DNA of 64,000 nt. Source: Dromaius novaehollandiae. Lineage: Eukaryota; Chordata; Aves; Casuariiformes; Dromaiidae. Numbering within the stretch: position 1 is the first letter of the stretch; every line of letters starts with the position of its first letter. The position numbers and the translations under genes were made by a program. The stretch spans positions 41,710,544 through 41,774,543 of the forward strand of contig NC_088101.1 of NCBI RefSeq assembly GCF_036370855.1, read 5' to 3'. Under the pieces are notes generated by a model. It made no database searches. It had not been told where the DNA came from and worked only from the letters and a program-made list of their open reading frames with translations. Shown in pieces: positions 25,701 through 39,376 of the stretch.

Positions 25701-28700
25701 ACCATGTTTCATGGTACTGAGGAGTCACTGTAATTGGAAGACTGTTTTTGGAGGGGAGTATAAGGTAAGGAGGAACACGGCTGGTCAATCCAACATCTTG
25801 GAAAAGAAGTCTGAGTGATGAAGGAAGGGAAATTGATAGCTGTGTTGCACCTGGAAAAGTCAACAGGTTTGGAGGCTATTGTGTAGAAACTTCCAAGATT
25901 ATGGTAAAAATGTGTTATGCCTCATCTCACATCTCACTGAGGACTAAAAATGTCTTTAATCCCTGAAAAATGATCAACTATATCAGCTCATTGTCTCTCC
26001 TTTCCTTCCAGGCCTGAGAAGTGTATTCCAAAACACTGTGTATCAGTCTGCTTAGCAGCAACTGAAGAGGGTGGAGAAAGAGAGGGATAATTTTTTTATA
26101 TGCTCCTAAAGCAATGAAAGAGGTGATTTTTGAGAAGGCCCTCTCAGCCTAAATCCCTCAAACAACCTCATGCTTACTTTGCAAAACGATTCATGTGCCT
26201 AATGCAGGGAAACTTCTCTGTGGGATGGGGGATTGGAAAGGACTTAAGCAATATTTCAGGTCCTATATGCCATTATAAAGCAAAGTACAAACAGTAGTGA
26301 GAATAAGAGCTGGCACAATCCTTGCTTTGGATTGCACACTGTATTCTGTGCTACTTGCACAGGGTTGGCTAAATCAGCACCCCACCTTGCCAAGACCCAT
26401 GTTAGTATGTAGCAGATGCTGTACTGGAGGTGAAAAAAGGGGAATTCGGGTTATGCAAGGGTGAGAAGTACAGGGTCCAAACGTGCTAATTGTTGCTAAT
26501 TATTGAGCTGTCATGTTCGACAATTGTCCAAGGGATACTGTGTAGCCATTTCTGCCTTAAGTCTCCCTCTGAAGAGCAAAAAATGTTTCAAATGGACTAA
26601 AGAGTGCACGGAACCATATCCTTGGATTTGCTTTGTCACAAGTTCTAAAATGAAAATGCAGGATATAGAAGAACTAATATTTTTATATGCATCTTTATGA
26701 TATACTTTAAGATTCTGATTTTTATCAGCAAAGACAACCCTAGCAGTGTTCAAACTCTTGAGCATGAGCAAGAAAAATTCATTTGCCAGGCATTTTGCAA
26801 ACCGTAGGAGATGAAGGTGATAATGCACATTGCTGTAGTATGCAGAACTGCAGAAATTCGCATGGGTGCTTCAAAAACCCAAACACAGCAAATATTTGCT
26901 GTCTTGGGTATCCCTAATATTAAAAGATTTAAAGTAAGATTAAAACTGGTGGGTAGCAATACTGCTGCATAATTAGCTCTAGAACATTAACTACAATATC
27001 TTAAGGTCAAATCAGAAAAAAACAGAGTTTTTAATCTCATGTTTTTAGGTCTTGTATCAGAACAGGAGCTGGCAAACTCAGTTTTTCCACATCTGACTCA
27101 ACATCTTGATTTGGAAAATCTGGTTCATTCAAATTCTGAGGAAAGCATGGTTACCCAATATACTGTCCCAGTGTCTATTCTTGTCAGCTTAGTAATATAA
27201 TGTACTGGCACCAGTGTATGTAACTGAGGATGAGAATCCGTTAGAGGTTTTATATGAGGTATGCTCTGTTTCTGCATCTTGATTGCATATAACAGACCAT
27301 TCCCTACAAGTTGTCCAATTATATTTTCTGGAAATAAAGGTGGTAGGACAAAATGTCAACATCTGTGTTTAGCTTTACCACTCTGTAACATATAGATCTC
27401 AAAGACCTTTTTTAGCAGTAGTCAGTTCTTGAATAACTATTAAATCTAAGCTTTAAAATCTCTCAAGTTATTTGCTCATGCCCCCAACCTTTTCCTTCCT
27501 GAAGCCTGGCAACTTATCCAGTCTCACTTGGGACCAGGTCTTTCTGTAGGAGCTGCAACTTTAACCACTTCTGCTGAGACATAGCAGGGAGTTGTCTTGT
27601 TTTAGAATTTTATTTTTTCCATTCTGTAGCTCACTCTGGATCTGGAGTAGATCAGAAAAGCTGTAATACTTGCCTGCTGGATGCTTGGCCAAAAGAAGAG
27701 GAATTTGCTGGTGCCTGGCATCTTTTAATTGAAGAGAATAAGTAGATAATGAAGAATCTTGGAAGGTAGGAAATTGTTGAAGCTTGTTACTGTGTAGGAA
27801 ATAACAAGTAATGAATGCAACATGAACAGTAGCACTGAGGGAAAAACCTTATGAACAAGAGCTGATTTTAGAACAAGGGTTCTATATCTTCTGTACCTTC
27901 AGCCAGTCACAGGAATAAGAATAAATTTATGTAAAGTACAAAAACTTCACAAAACTTCTGAAATTACTTTTAGAGATCTTAGCCTTACCTGGAATCTACT
28001 TGATGTTTTTCAGTCATGGTGACCTAATACTTAGAAATACTAAGTCACAAAGCACATTGCAGATCTGTAGAGGAACAGTTGTTCAGCAAAAAAAAAATAT
28101 GTAAATAACACAGGTCTGGAAAAGTCTTTTATTGTGTTCTTAATGTATGAAAGATTGTCAGATAAAAGACTAATCAGAATGCTAGAGACTATACTAGTTT
28201 TATCTATTTAAAAATTGAGAGAAAACAAACAGCAGAATAATCTGTTGCTATGCGAAATCATGCAACTAAGTTAAAAGCTGGCAAAAATAGTTAACACAGA
28301 AGTCAGTAAAGCCTGACTGTAAATCGCTTGCAGCAAAAATAGTAGAGGAGCCTATGCAGGATTAGCAGTAGCTGGGATGTTAGTGCAGGTTGGTACTAAT
28401 ACACAGGCAAGAGCAACTGACAGGCCAATAGCTGATATTAACCCAATCAAAATTCAAGTGAGCTCATTCTGAGTATTAGAGCTACTCTTCCATTATCACT
28501 GTTGCCAGCCCTAAAGCTAGTCTTTTCTCGTAACAAAGTCACTGAACCGAGGACGGGAAAGTGGTGCTAGTTCTGTGTACTCTATAATTATAACCTTTCT
28601 GTCACAGCCTGTGCTACAGGTGCAAAAGTTTGCTAGGAAAGGGTAGCTGGTAAAGGAAGGCACTACGGTTAGGTAACCTGTACACAGCACTTACAAGGAG

Positions 28701-29600
28701 ACTGTTGTGTACTGGACATAGAAGGCTGGGACATCCTTGATTTGAGCTCCCTTTTCATTTTGAATGGGGAAGGGATAAAAACAGCAATAAAAATTATTTA
28801 TCTTCTTAATTTGAACCAAGTTATCATGTCTGAATAGGCACCCCTTTTGTGGTTGGAAACGGACAACAAAGAAAAAAGCTGAAGTCATCCCCAGTTGCCC
28901 CTTTCTGTAGTGACAGAGGTCTTAAAAGACAAGGAACTGGAATAAAGAGTATGAGCAACTGCCAGGAAAATGGTTCTCTAAGGAAGTTCAGTACTGACTG
29001 AAATCTTGCTAGCTAGAGAGCAGCTGTCTTGAGTTTACTGCCCAGTATACTGTTTCTCATACATACAACCTGCACCCCAATCAGAGGTATTTATCTGAAA
29101 ATATATTCTCAGATATCTGTCTCTTCAGAAACAGAAACTAGAAGGGCCAATGCAAGGCTGTTACGGAAAAAGAGAGTAATACCCAGTCTGAGATAAATAC
29201 CCACACACTGTACCAGCTTTTCTGCTGAATTTTAGGAGCACATGTGTAGCAGGTCATCCCTTCATTCCAAGTGGGGCTATACAATGCCGTCTTCTAGTGC
29301 AAGCGCTTGGATGAGGAGCATTTTCTTGCTGGGATTGGGTTTGCTATAGGAGGTGGCTGGCTGAGTGGATAGATAATTGTTTATACGTGTCTTTCCACCT
29401 TAGTAACAGTTCTACATAGACACCATAAATATTTGCACATCAGCTCTTAACACGTTATTACACTGGGCTAGGTTAGCTCTACCTCCAAACTCTCAGTACT
29501 GTGGAATATTTCAGTGCAGCCATGGAGAGGGATGCCACTACTTGACCTTGCATGTTACAGACTCATTTCAGTAACAGTTCTATCAGCTTGCTATCAGGTG
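22797..29600. other. Long AT-rich stretch without a supported gene
   Basis: No named gene. A G14 tract with a following TGTT repeat lies at 23676-23703. A 51-base segment at 23732-23782 is bounded by CTCTGCAG and a GTAAGTC donor and is open in one frame, but it is too short to weigh. Short motifs near 24447-24480 resemble the diverged ends of old amniote repeats. The 105-codon minus-strand frame at 26511-26828 has no recognisable domain. At 27978 a minus-strand consensus donor (plus-strand CTTACCTGG) follows a short segment with an ATG in good context; that segment is only about 35 bases. Confidence 0.55.
23676..23703. repeat. Poly(G)14 plus (TGTT)n tract
   Basis: Fourteen G residues at 23676-23689 are followed by TTGTTTGTTTG and a T run. 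A compound simple repeat; the G tract can form a quadruplex and may be mis-sized in the assembly. Confidence 0.9.
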
Positions 29601-29639
29601 TTTAGTTTTCATTGATAGCATGATCCAGTAAGCAAACAT

Positions 29640-31760
29640 AAAGAGGCCTGGGTGCATTGGAGGGACCGGTGCCAATAGCAAGAAATTTGAGTGTCACTTG
29701 TATTTGGGTGACTGATCTGGTCAGCATATAATTGCCCCCAAACCTTTTCTAGAAGATGCTTTTAAGCATTGTGCAAAAGATGCAAGTGGTAGAGTTTGCA
29801 TACAGAAAGAAGCGGGGATGAAGCTATATGAAGCTATGAATACACTGATAGGTATTGTGCTAGTACTTAAGAGAGGTTTTCAGCAACAAGTATCAAGAAA
29901 GAGTGATAAACTTTAAGAAACTGGATGTCATATGTCACCAAATCACTAGCTTTGTATCTAGGGAAGAATGAGGATGAGGCTATTCTCCTTGTGTGGAAAT
30001 AGTGGTTCTGAGACCATATGCTAGTTTACCCTATCAGTTGTTCTCCGGTTAATTTACAGGACAATTTCTTTTAAATCAAATCAGATTACATAGATGAGAG
30101 ACCTGTGATAGAATAAAAAAACCTGAGGAACTTGGAGGCATGTGCTAATGATCACTGTTTGTATTTCATATCTGGCTCAAGATAGTTTATGATGGGGTGT
30201 AATGCGCTGCTGGATGCAGTGTCTTAAACATCTGTGCAGTGTAAGCACTGCAGTCAACAAAGGCATGCTGGTATCTTCGCAAGGAACCTTGGATGAGTTG
30301 ATAATCAGGTGTGAGAACAAAGATGCAGTGACATTTGGGCACCTGGCCCACATAGCAGGAAGGTCAAAAGATCCTTGCTGACAGCCTAGGCTAAGTAGCT
30401 TCCTTCTCCGACAGACTGCTTCGGCATGTTGCAGAAAGCAAAATCCCAGAACCAGTGCAGGCTGGATGCAGACTGTTGAAAGTTCCCAAGGGACAATGGA
30501 CAACGTGGTCAATCCTGTAGCAAGGCAAATACACAGAAGCTGAGATTTTGCTAGATTACATTGATTTGACAGGAATGGTGGTTGTGGTAAGCTGATTTGG
30601 ACTCTGTGTCCTTACAGAAAATCCTTGACTATTCAAGAAAGTGTCAGCAGGTTTGCTTCATGTGAGTAAAAAGTGAAGTTCAACAGAATGGTACTTTCAG
30701 TGGGGCAACTCAGGGAATATATCTTATGTAGTCTTGTTTATACTGTTCTGTAAAGTGATGTATATGATCACTGCAACCTTAAAAAGAGCATTTGATTTTT
30801 CTGAAGAGCAAGAGTCACTTATTCCCTCCAGATAGTCTAAAAATGCTAAATGGACCGTGTAAGAACTCTTGATTATAGCCACACAAAGGTTATCTGCTAC
30901 AATTTCTGATTTACAGCTGCTGGGACAGTGATTTATGCTTGTACAGACAGCTCTTGATTTAGCTGTCAAATGAAAAATTAAGGCTGCTCTGAAAAAAACA
31001 GTAACAAAAGACAAACTCTTTAAGTGTCTTAATTGCCCCTCTCTGTCCATCAGTAGAAGGGAACTCTTCATTCAAGAGCTTCCTGTTTTGGGGGTGTTTC
31101 TGAGTGGACCACCACTCACCATCAGTGACTACTGAGAAACAGAATCCTCCATTGGGAGGCTTACAAGAAAGTGGTAGTGTGGCATCAAGCTCTCTACCAG
31201 AGGTGCTGAGGTTTTGCGCTTGTGTTGTCATGGTGGGTGAGTCTTTGGGCGTTGGACAGAAGGTAGGTCTGTGGCTGGAAAAGTTCTGCTATAGCGACCC
31301 CAGCTTTCCCCGCTCTGATACAGGGCGACAAGTTGATCAGTGGCAGTCTTCTGACCATATGTTCACCAGGGCATTACTGACAAACGTCCAGCTGTGACAG
31401 GCCAGAGGCGTTGTCCATTTGAACAAAGCACGAATGCCCAGTGCCTATGTGGTGAGGTGGAACAGGATTACAGGAAGCACGATTACTTCCCTGAAGGGCT
31501 TCTAAGGCTGTAAACTTGCTCTTGACTGCATGCAGTATAGCACCCAGCTCTTTAAGATGTCAGCCACAAGTAAGACTGCAAGTCGGCCACCATTTTGAGG
31601 GAAGACACAGGTCTACCTAAACTATCTTTGACTGGAGAAGCGTTCAAATAAAGGATGCACCTAGCAGAAACATGTTGGGTCACGTACTGAATAGCAGGGT
31701 AGATTGTTTACTACTTGTTGTCCTTGATTCACCCACACCTCCATAATGGTGCCATCCTCA
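29640..31760 (-). other. G+C-richer block with broken coding-like frames; possible decayed element or pseudogene
   Basis: This block differs from its surroundings: between about 30180-30520 and 31080-31560 it has more G+C and longer minus-strand frames. These are 30177-30512 (111 codons), 30724-31071 (115 codons) and 30959-31231 (90 codons). A further frame of roughly 60 codons without ATG at about 31381-31556 contains LKELGAILHAVKSKF. Extending the 30959-31231 frame upstream, about 80 more codons are interrupted by only three stops, including the segment SNALVNIWSEDCH. A minus-strand donor, GTGAGTGG after CTGATG, lies at 31124-31131. I considered old DNA-transposon or Myb/SANT-type remnants but cannot match any family. 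A broken gene, an old transposon or coincidence all remain possible. Confidence 0.22.
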
Positions 31761-34500
31761 ACTTTGAGGAGTCTGCTCTAATGTCATTGAGAATGATATG
31801 AAATATTATAATACTGTCTCTAATTTTAAATTTACATCTTACTGCAAATAATGAGCAGCTGACTGTTTGGGTCAGAGGTAAACCTACCAAAACTGCTTTT
31901 GTTTATGATCTAAATAGGATTAAAATTTTGTGCTCTTACATGCATGCACAGAAGTTTCAGAGACAGAACTGAAATGTGCAAATGAGATAAGATCACACAG
32001 GATTTTCTGATGGATATGGGTGTGGCTGTTTTGAGAGTTTTGTGTCTTCAATTATCCACTTTTTCTCAGGTAATTAGTCCTACAGTAAGGACAACGGAAC
32101 AACACTTATGCCTGTATTTTAATACCATAATTGGGAGCATTAACAACTGACTTAAACTGGCAATGAATGTAAATGTGTGTTAAGATTGTACTTTGCGAGG
32201 CAGACAGGGAGCATGTTCTTTATATGTGGCCAGTTGCCTACAGCAAAGGGACAGTATGAGGTGATTCAGTAGCATCAGCGTTTTGAAGTGCCACAGCTAA
32301 ATCTGGCAAAGTTTGTCTGTCTGAGACGTAGGTCTCATAAAAATTACTTTTTGCCTCCCTAGCTGCTTTTCTTATACCAGTATAAGTACTGAGAAAGTAA
32401 TTTTATACCTTTTTTTCCCCTATGCTTACAGCTAAAACAGCGGAATTTTGTATAGTCCTTTCCATCTAATAGAGTGATAAAACAGAATCCTCCTTCTAGT
32501 TCTAGCAGTACTGTCTTTATGCATACAATATTTTGCTTAAAATCTTATGTGAATGTGAAAAGATATACAGTATTGCACAAAACAGGAGAAAAAGTTATGG
32601 TACATAGATTTAGGCACTTTCAATCTTTGAACCTCTTCCCCACTGAAATAAACAGGAGCTCCACAATTGTCTGTTAAAGATGCAGGACTAGACTCTAAAT
32701 CATCCTACAAAGCATTAAGGCTCTATTAAAGAAATGTACTTTCATGAAGGAGCTGAAGAAAAAGCTGCCAGTCTAACTTACTCCATACAACCAAGAGGGT
32801 GATTAAATGTTCCAAATATGCAGAAGTCAAATGTCCCATTTCTGCTTTAAATCTTTTCCTTTTATAGGCTGAGGGTTATACTCCCTGCTTTGAAAACCTG
32901 TGCTGTTTAGGAACAAGAATTTATTTACACTTTTAAAAACTTGCAACTAATCTTGGATGAACAGTCTAAATTAACCTTTGGCAGAGAAGTTGTAATTTCT
33001 AAGCCAACGCACAACTGCATTTTGCATTACTTCAGGAATATTGGGTACATTGAGGGGTTAAGAATGAAATATTTTCCATGATTCATATCTCTCTTAGCTT
33101 GAAAAGTCAACAATTCAATTCCAATGTAGCCAAAAGGGGTTTTCAGTCCAAAATGTCTCGTTGCTTGCAATTAATTTGGGTTCTTGCAGTTAGGGCTTTG
33201 TATCACAATGCATTAATGCATGAAAGCAGCTGCACAGCGAATAATGCCACATGTCTGAACTAAAAATAATTTGTGTATGTTGTTGCTGCACAAACAGTCG
33301 TACATTTTGGTCACTTGAGATAATCTCTGTATTAGAAGAGCAGAGAGACAGATGGCAGAATTAGATGCATGTTGGTAGAACTGTGCTGGGGAGCTTGTGT
33401 GTGCCTGCTTGCACCACCTAACCATTTCCCAGCCTTCTCTGTGCTGGCAAGGATGCTTAGTCCTATTATTTACACCCATGAAAAAGTATAACTAAACTTA
33501 TTATAGTAAATATACTTAGGCAAAATGGAAACAACTTCTATTTTCCCTGAAACAAGGATTTTGGAACTTGGACAACTGACCTGGAGCTTTAGGGAGGAAA
33601 GAAAGGCTATACTAGCTCAGAATCAATTCCATCTTGCAGACATATCTATCGGAGAGGAAAAAAGATCTGAAAATGGTATGTTTTCCAACTTGCTGAGTTC
33701 CAAATTCCTCTTCCACTTACAGGTTAGTGTTCTGTGGCCCACTGAATAGTCTATGCCCTTCAAGAGGCTACGCAAAAATTAATTCTGATCCACTTTCTGC
33801 CTGGGTACCTACAGTGGCTTGTCTGTGGATGGCTTCTTCAAATTAAAGTAGTCTTTGGATCTCAGAAACACTTGCTTCCAACCTTGAATCTTAAGCTCTG
33901 CTCTCAATCCTAGAGGAGACCATACAGGCTAAGAGTCAAAAATTATGTCTAAGCTTTTTACTTGTCTCTTACGTAAAACCAGTTCTGTGGCCTGTATCTC
34001 CTACCATGCACATTATTAGCTCCCTGGTGCTCTGCTGCAGCTCACTAGATTTGGGGTCCTGATGCATGTCGGAAACCTAGAGTCTGGATTTCTAGCACAT
34101 AAGTAGCTGAGAAGTAATTTAGGAAGCTGCTCCTAACTATGCTCTCTGTCTCGCCTTCCCTTTTTCCACTCCCCAGGTTGGACTTCAGTTGATTGCATGA
34201 GTGCTCCTCTTCCACCTCTGTTCTTGGAGGCAGCCTAGCACAGGTCTCAGCTGCAATGCCTGAGGAACAGAGTCAAAGAAAAGTGTTCCTGCTCCCATTG
34301 CAAGTGGACTCCAATCTCTGCTGGGAAGTACATTTTCCTACTTGCTACCGTCCCCTCTGTGCTTTTCTGAAGTCAACAACTTGGCATAAACTGTTGGTGA
34401 AGTACAACATAATGGAGGAGATAACACCCATTTCAATAAGAAGATAGCAAGACTGCTAACCATCACTTCTCAAAAAGCACTAATGTTTTGGGCAAGTTCT
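31761..34500. other. Non-coding stretch with no supported gene
   Basis: AT-rich sequence with short chance frames. Near 32630-32700 a segment resembles the heavily diverged repeats common in amniote genomes, but too weakly to name. A combined acceptor/donor-like word (CTTACAGGTTAG) lies at about 33716-33727. The region 34190-34260 is somewhat G+C-richer. Confidence 0.55.
32630..32700. repeat. Possible remnant of an ancient amniote interspersed repeat
   Basis: The word order (a CCCACTGAAATAAACAGGAG-type motif followed by a GCAGGACTAGACTC-type motif) recalls diverged repeat ends seen across turtles, crocodiles and birds. This is from memory and the match is weak. A profile search against amniote repeat consensuses would decide it. 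Confidence 0.15.
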
Positions 34501-34595
34501 TTCTTTACTTTTCAAGCTTCAGCAGAGTGCAATGCGCTTAACTGTCAACAACCACAACCGACAGGCTTTGGTTGCTGCCACTTGCTGCCTTTCAG

Positions 34596-34667
34596 CTGGG
34601 ACCAGTGTTTGCAGCCAGCCAGCTCAATTTAAATTACCAGTGGAAACGGGAGGCCCCATTCCTGCAG
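34596..34667 (+). other. Candidate internal exon (72 bases), unrecognised
   Basis: A strong acceptor (CACTTGCTGCCTTTCAG) ends at 34595 and a consensus donor, CTGCAG then GTAAGTG, begins at 34668. The 72-base interior is exactly 24 codons and fully open in the phase-0 frame, with the peptide LGPVFAASQLNLNYQWKREA followed by PFLQ. A second frame is also open. Both splice sites are among the best in the window. I cannot assign a family, and no neighbouring exon with matching phase is obvious. It may be a coding exon, an exon of a long non-coding RNA, or a chance pair inside an intron. Confidence 0.25.
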
Positions 34668-37600
34668 GTAAGTGTTGATCTCATCTGTGGTTGCATGTGG
34701 TTGTTCACTGCCAACGGAAATCTGTACCGTATGTGCCCTGATCTTAACATAATACCAACATGTTTATATGGCTGAAAAACCATACTGAGTTATAGTACTA
34801 GTAGATCATTTATCATCAATCAAATTATAATTATGGATGCGTTTATAACCAGGTAAATGTCTAATGAGGTTTTCAATAGTTGTCTGCTCTTACACCTGTT
34901 AAATTCTACAGGTTAATGATAATATATTATCATGCATATATGTGCTTGCTGGTCATCTTTCTTCCAAAGTGAAACAACAATTAAATACCCACAGTGGAGA
35001 AAGAGGGGCTGGGACCCTGCAGCTGGGAGCACACAAACAGGCAAGCGAGAATCAGGGAAGTGTTTTAGTGCTACCTTAGGAAGCATTGAAGAAAGGGAAT
35101 TTTTCAGTCCAGAGAATTAGCTTGATTTGTGAGTAAAGAAACTGTCCGCTGTTGTATCTGTTCCTTGTGGGAAATGAAAAGGGGAGTATTCTCTCTAATT
35201 AGGACTGTAGCTGGACTTTTTTTATCAGCTTCTCTACAGGTAAAGAACCCAACTATTGGCTAATAGTTGAGCCAACAGTGGTGGTATTTGAGTACTTTTT
35301 TTTTTTTTCTTCTTATTTCAAATATAGCCTCTGCTTTTTGTACATTGTGTGCCTTTGTCCCTTTTCTTTTTTTGAGAGACAGGAAAATACAAATATGCCT
35401 ATGGTAAAATTTGCAGTGCATTGGCCTTCCATTGTATACGGGCTGACAAGTAGTTGCAGCTCTGGCATCTCATTTGTGCTCTCTAGACCCATACTGTCAG
35501 TAAACAAAAAACTGCTGTGTGCTAGCAAATTTTATATTGCTGTTTTTGCCAAAATGTACTTGTTTATGTGAGCTCTCTCTGCCAGGTGTGTCAGTAACAA
35601 TGGCATTAAAATGAATTCTCTTCTACATTCTATCTGAAGTAGTAAGCTCATTTATTTTTCTTTAATTTTTATTTATTGTATAATTTTGGTGATGTTATCA
35701 TTTAAAAGAGCTTTCCTTTTCTAGAATAATAGCATAGCTGTGTGTGTAAACAAAAATGTCAGAATGTAAAGAGCTGTTGTAAAGTGGAGCTAGAGAAAAA
35801 ATTATGTTAATTTCATTTGCTATTAAAGGCTTCTGAGTTTCTGGCTCTCTTTATCATAGTATTTTGTTTGGTCTAAGTTTAATATACTGTTTTGCTCTAG
35901 ACATTTCAAGTCTGTAGTTTTTCTGGACAGGCTTAAAGATCCCCGATAGCCAGCATCCTGTACCTAAGACTTAATTCTTAAACCTTATTTTATAGCACAC
36001 AAACAAGTGAATTAAAATATTCATAAACATGGAAAAAGGATTAGGATTCCTCAAGAGTATCTAGGACAGTACTTTTGTGCCTTCCAAGAAAATAAGTGGC
36101 AACTATTAACACATGAGAATTGCTCTCTTAATTTAGATAGAAATTTTGACATCTAACCCTTCTAGGCTTCCAAGCCTAGCTTCAGACCTGTTAGGCAGAG
36201 ACTCTCCCCATGGGGTGCACAGGGAGAGTTTGGTGACTAAAATGGAATCCCAACCATCAGTTTGCAAATTAGAAAACTAATTACAGTTAGTTACTATGGT
36301 ATCCTCATTATTTCTTTGCATCAAATCCTTCCTGTCTCTTGGGCTTAGGCCTGTCTTTTCACTTAGGATCCACAGCCTAGAAGCCTCTCTTAGATTAACT
36401 TCAAACTTTCTTTTGAAGGAAGAATGAAAATCTGTTCTTTATATAACTGCCTTTTGACTAGTCTGTCCAACAGGTTGGTGAGTGTCCTCCTAAGCCTGGA
36501 AAGTGACTGAAGAGAAGGCTGCAGGCCATCCTGGAAAGTGGGCACTCTGCCCCCCTGCTTTATTTCTTTGAAGCTGTGCCAACATGCAGGGTAGGAAAAA
36601 CGCATCATTCAGTAAGCCCAAGGATGAACATCAGAAGGCATGTGACAATTTACTAGCTTATTGGTTGTCATCCATCTGGGATGGAGAATAGCTGTGTCTG
36701 ATTCTCACGTCCCAAACTCTGTCAGCATTTTATATTAAATAGTAACTGAAGTAATATATTTAGCATTGGGAGCAGGAACTAGAACTGGCACCACTACCAT
36801 TCCCAGATGCCAGCTCATCGCTATGTTGCCGTTGCTTACTGTTTCTCAGGCTATATGCATCTCACATTCATTGCTGCTCAACAGCGGAAACTGAGAAGCG
36901 CCCCCATCGTGCCTCCCTCCCCACGCCAGTTTTCATGCAACAGTATCCCTGGCCTAATCACAGACACCAAATCAAACTTTCAGAGGGTTTTAGATTCAGG
37001 GAAAGCTTCTTTGTGAATCCCAAGCCCCCTTGTATGTGAAATAGTCAAGAAGTTTTGCAGCTCATTCGGTATATCAGTGCTCTTTGTTATGCTCAGTTAT
37101 GGACTATTTTCAGTCATCATTTTAGCATTACTAGTGAAAATACAGGTGCATGTTGACTCCTGGTTGCCTAAACACATAGTAAGATTAGCTGATGTTTTTG
37201 CATCTCTGCTGTTTTTACCGTCTTGGACTTCAGTGTCTACATGCTATCTAATTTGCAATTCAGATGTCTGCTCTTTTTTCTTCTTTCTCCCTGCTGCCCT
37301 TGGGAAACTCAGCCCTGTGCAAAATGAGGTGCATCTGGAAACATTTGAAAGCCAAGATTCAGACAAAAGCTTTGGAGGGCAGGGCTAAGGACTTACCGAT
37401 TTCAGGTTCCAGGATAAAGCACAGTAATATGGGGTTTTTGAAAATCTTGATTTTGGATTCAAATGCCTGAATTCCATTTCACTCTCACTTTAGGTACCTA
37501 AGTCTTGCTTTTTCCTTTTCTTTTAAACATAAAAAAAGTTCTTCAACAAGTATTTTTTTATAAGCCATAATTCTAACTATTGCCAGTACCTGTAAAATTG

Positions 37601-38310
37601 AACACATTCAGTAACAGTGTAAAGAAACTTGCAGGAAATGAAAAATCTCTTTGTAGACAAAGTCTCAAAATGCCATAACCACAGACTGGATCTACAAAGG
37701 AGCCAAATAGCTATCTTTTTTGGTGCACAACATAGAAGATTTTTATCTATCTCAGCGGCTATCTTTGTAGCATTTAGGCTCCCACAGTAAAAGCTCTCTT
37801 GCTTGGATAAACAGGGCAGAATGAGAAATATGTTGCCCAATAATTTGAGTGTCAAGGACATCAGATCAGTGACTTCAGGGGTGGATTTAGTTGTAACAGT
37901 GCCAATTTTGCTCCCTGAGATTTTCTTTATAAGAAACTGAGCTGATTTTGGTGGTTCTCCTTACAGGCGGGAGTAGGGGGAACAAAACACAAAACCTGTT
38001 CCCATTATAAAACACTGAATTAAGTGCACTGTCTTTTGAGAGAGTTTAACAGTTGGCTAAATTAGATATTGTTTTCCTCCTTAATTTGCTAATTTTGGAG
38101 TTCCCTTTGTAAAGCTGTGTGTTGTCTCAATGTTAGGATGAGCATGAGATATCTCAGCTGGGAACAAAGCATTTACTAGGCAGCAGAACATAATAGAATA
38201 CGTGCTGCAGCATTGAGCGTGCTCTATCTATATCACTTTCTCAGTTTAACCTCACATGTTTAATCCCTAATGACTGAGTATTTCAGGGAACTGGGACCTA
38301 TATAACGTAA

Positions 38311-38334
38311 ATTATGTATTTGTAAATACATAAT
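38311..38334. repeat. Perfect hairpin with 11-bp stem and 2-base loop
   Basis: ATTATGTATTT at 38311-38321 is followed by GT and by its exact reverse complement AAATACATAAT at 38324-38334. It is the longest perfect short-loop stem I noticed in the window. The all-A/T-rich stem and the two-base loop argue against a microRNA precursor. Confidence 0.8.
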
Positions 38335-39320
38335 GTAAAAATGTATATGTAAATTTGGAAATATGCTTTCAATTATGGATAGGTTTCTAGGCTGTATTTA
38401 AGAGAACGAAAATGTTTTTCTTGAGCAGAGGGAGAAGTGGTTTTCAATTTTAAATTGGTATTAAATTTTGATGCATGATAGGAAAACAGTTTTTCTTATT
38501 GGTGTGGTAATATTGGATCTATTGAGTCCACACATTGCAATACTAATGATTTTGTGTGCAGTTGATAATTATTTAGGGATGGTTATCTTGCTCAGTTGAG
38601 TTAAGGCTACAATCCATTCCCCACATAGCTGGATATATTGTCCTTCTGTAGACACATTCTTCTGTGTAAGGCAGCGTAAGGGGTAAGAATGAACAAGATG
38701 AGAGAGGTGGAGCAGAAAAAAATGTGAAAAGGGGGCACTGGGCCCTCCACCATCTGTTTAAGAAGAACCCTGAGATACAGCAGCTACATCAGATAGAGCA
38801 TTTGCATCATTTATTCATGGCGATCAGGTTTGGTTTTTTTCAGTGTTACAAACATATGATCTAAGAAAATGCTCCTTATCAAGACAGCAGCCATTCTTTT
38901 GGTTACTGCTTGTGGAAGAATCACACTGACTACTGTGAAATGTGGCAGCTAGTAATAGCTTACCAAATTAAAAACAAAAGTACAGAGCTCTGAACTGTTG
39001 ATTCAGTTACACTTTCAGAAAGCTGTAGCTTTTTAATAAAAATATACATGCTGTTCATACTGATTTGCACAAAAATGATGTTCATGTATTGTCACCCAAT
39101 TGCTATGTGAGCTATTTCTCTCCCATAAGAATATGTAGGTATGTAAATCTAGAACTGCGCTCTGGACCCAGGTATTGCTCAATTCTGAGTTCAACATGCA
39201 CTACCTGTTCAACATTTCGTGAGCTCCCAACTTTTTTCCTCCTTCATTTCTAGTAGGAATTTTTCTTTTTTTTAATTTAAAAGTGTTCACTCTTGGTAAG
39301 TATCATTTGAGCATGTCTAT

Positions 39321-39376
39321 TTTACATTAACATTGCTAGCGTTGTTACTAGTTTGCATTAACATTGCTAGCTAGCT
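39321..39376. repeat. 31-bp imperfect direct repeat
   Basis: The core CATTAACATTGCTAGC occurs at 39325 and again at 39356, a spacing of 31 bases, with similar flanks. This is a local duplication about 70 bases upstream of the candidate exon at 39443. Confidence 0.7.

Noticed and set aside
39296..39298. GTAAGTA donor with a strong acceptor 42 bases upstream
   Set aside because: The enclosed sequence is a T/A-rich string with no exon character.
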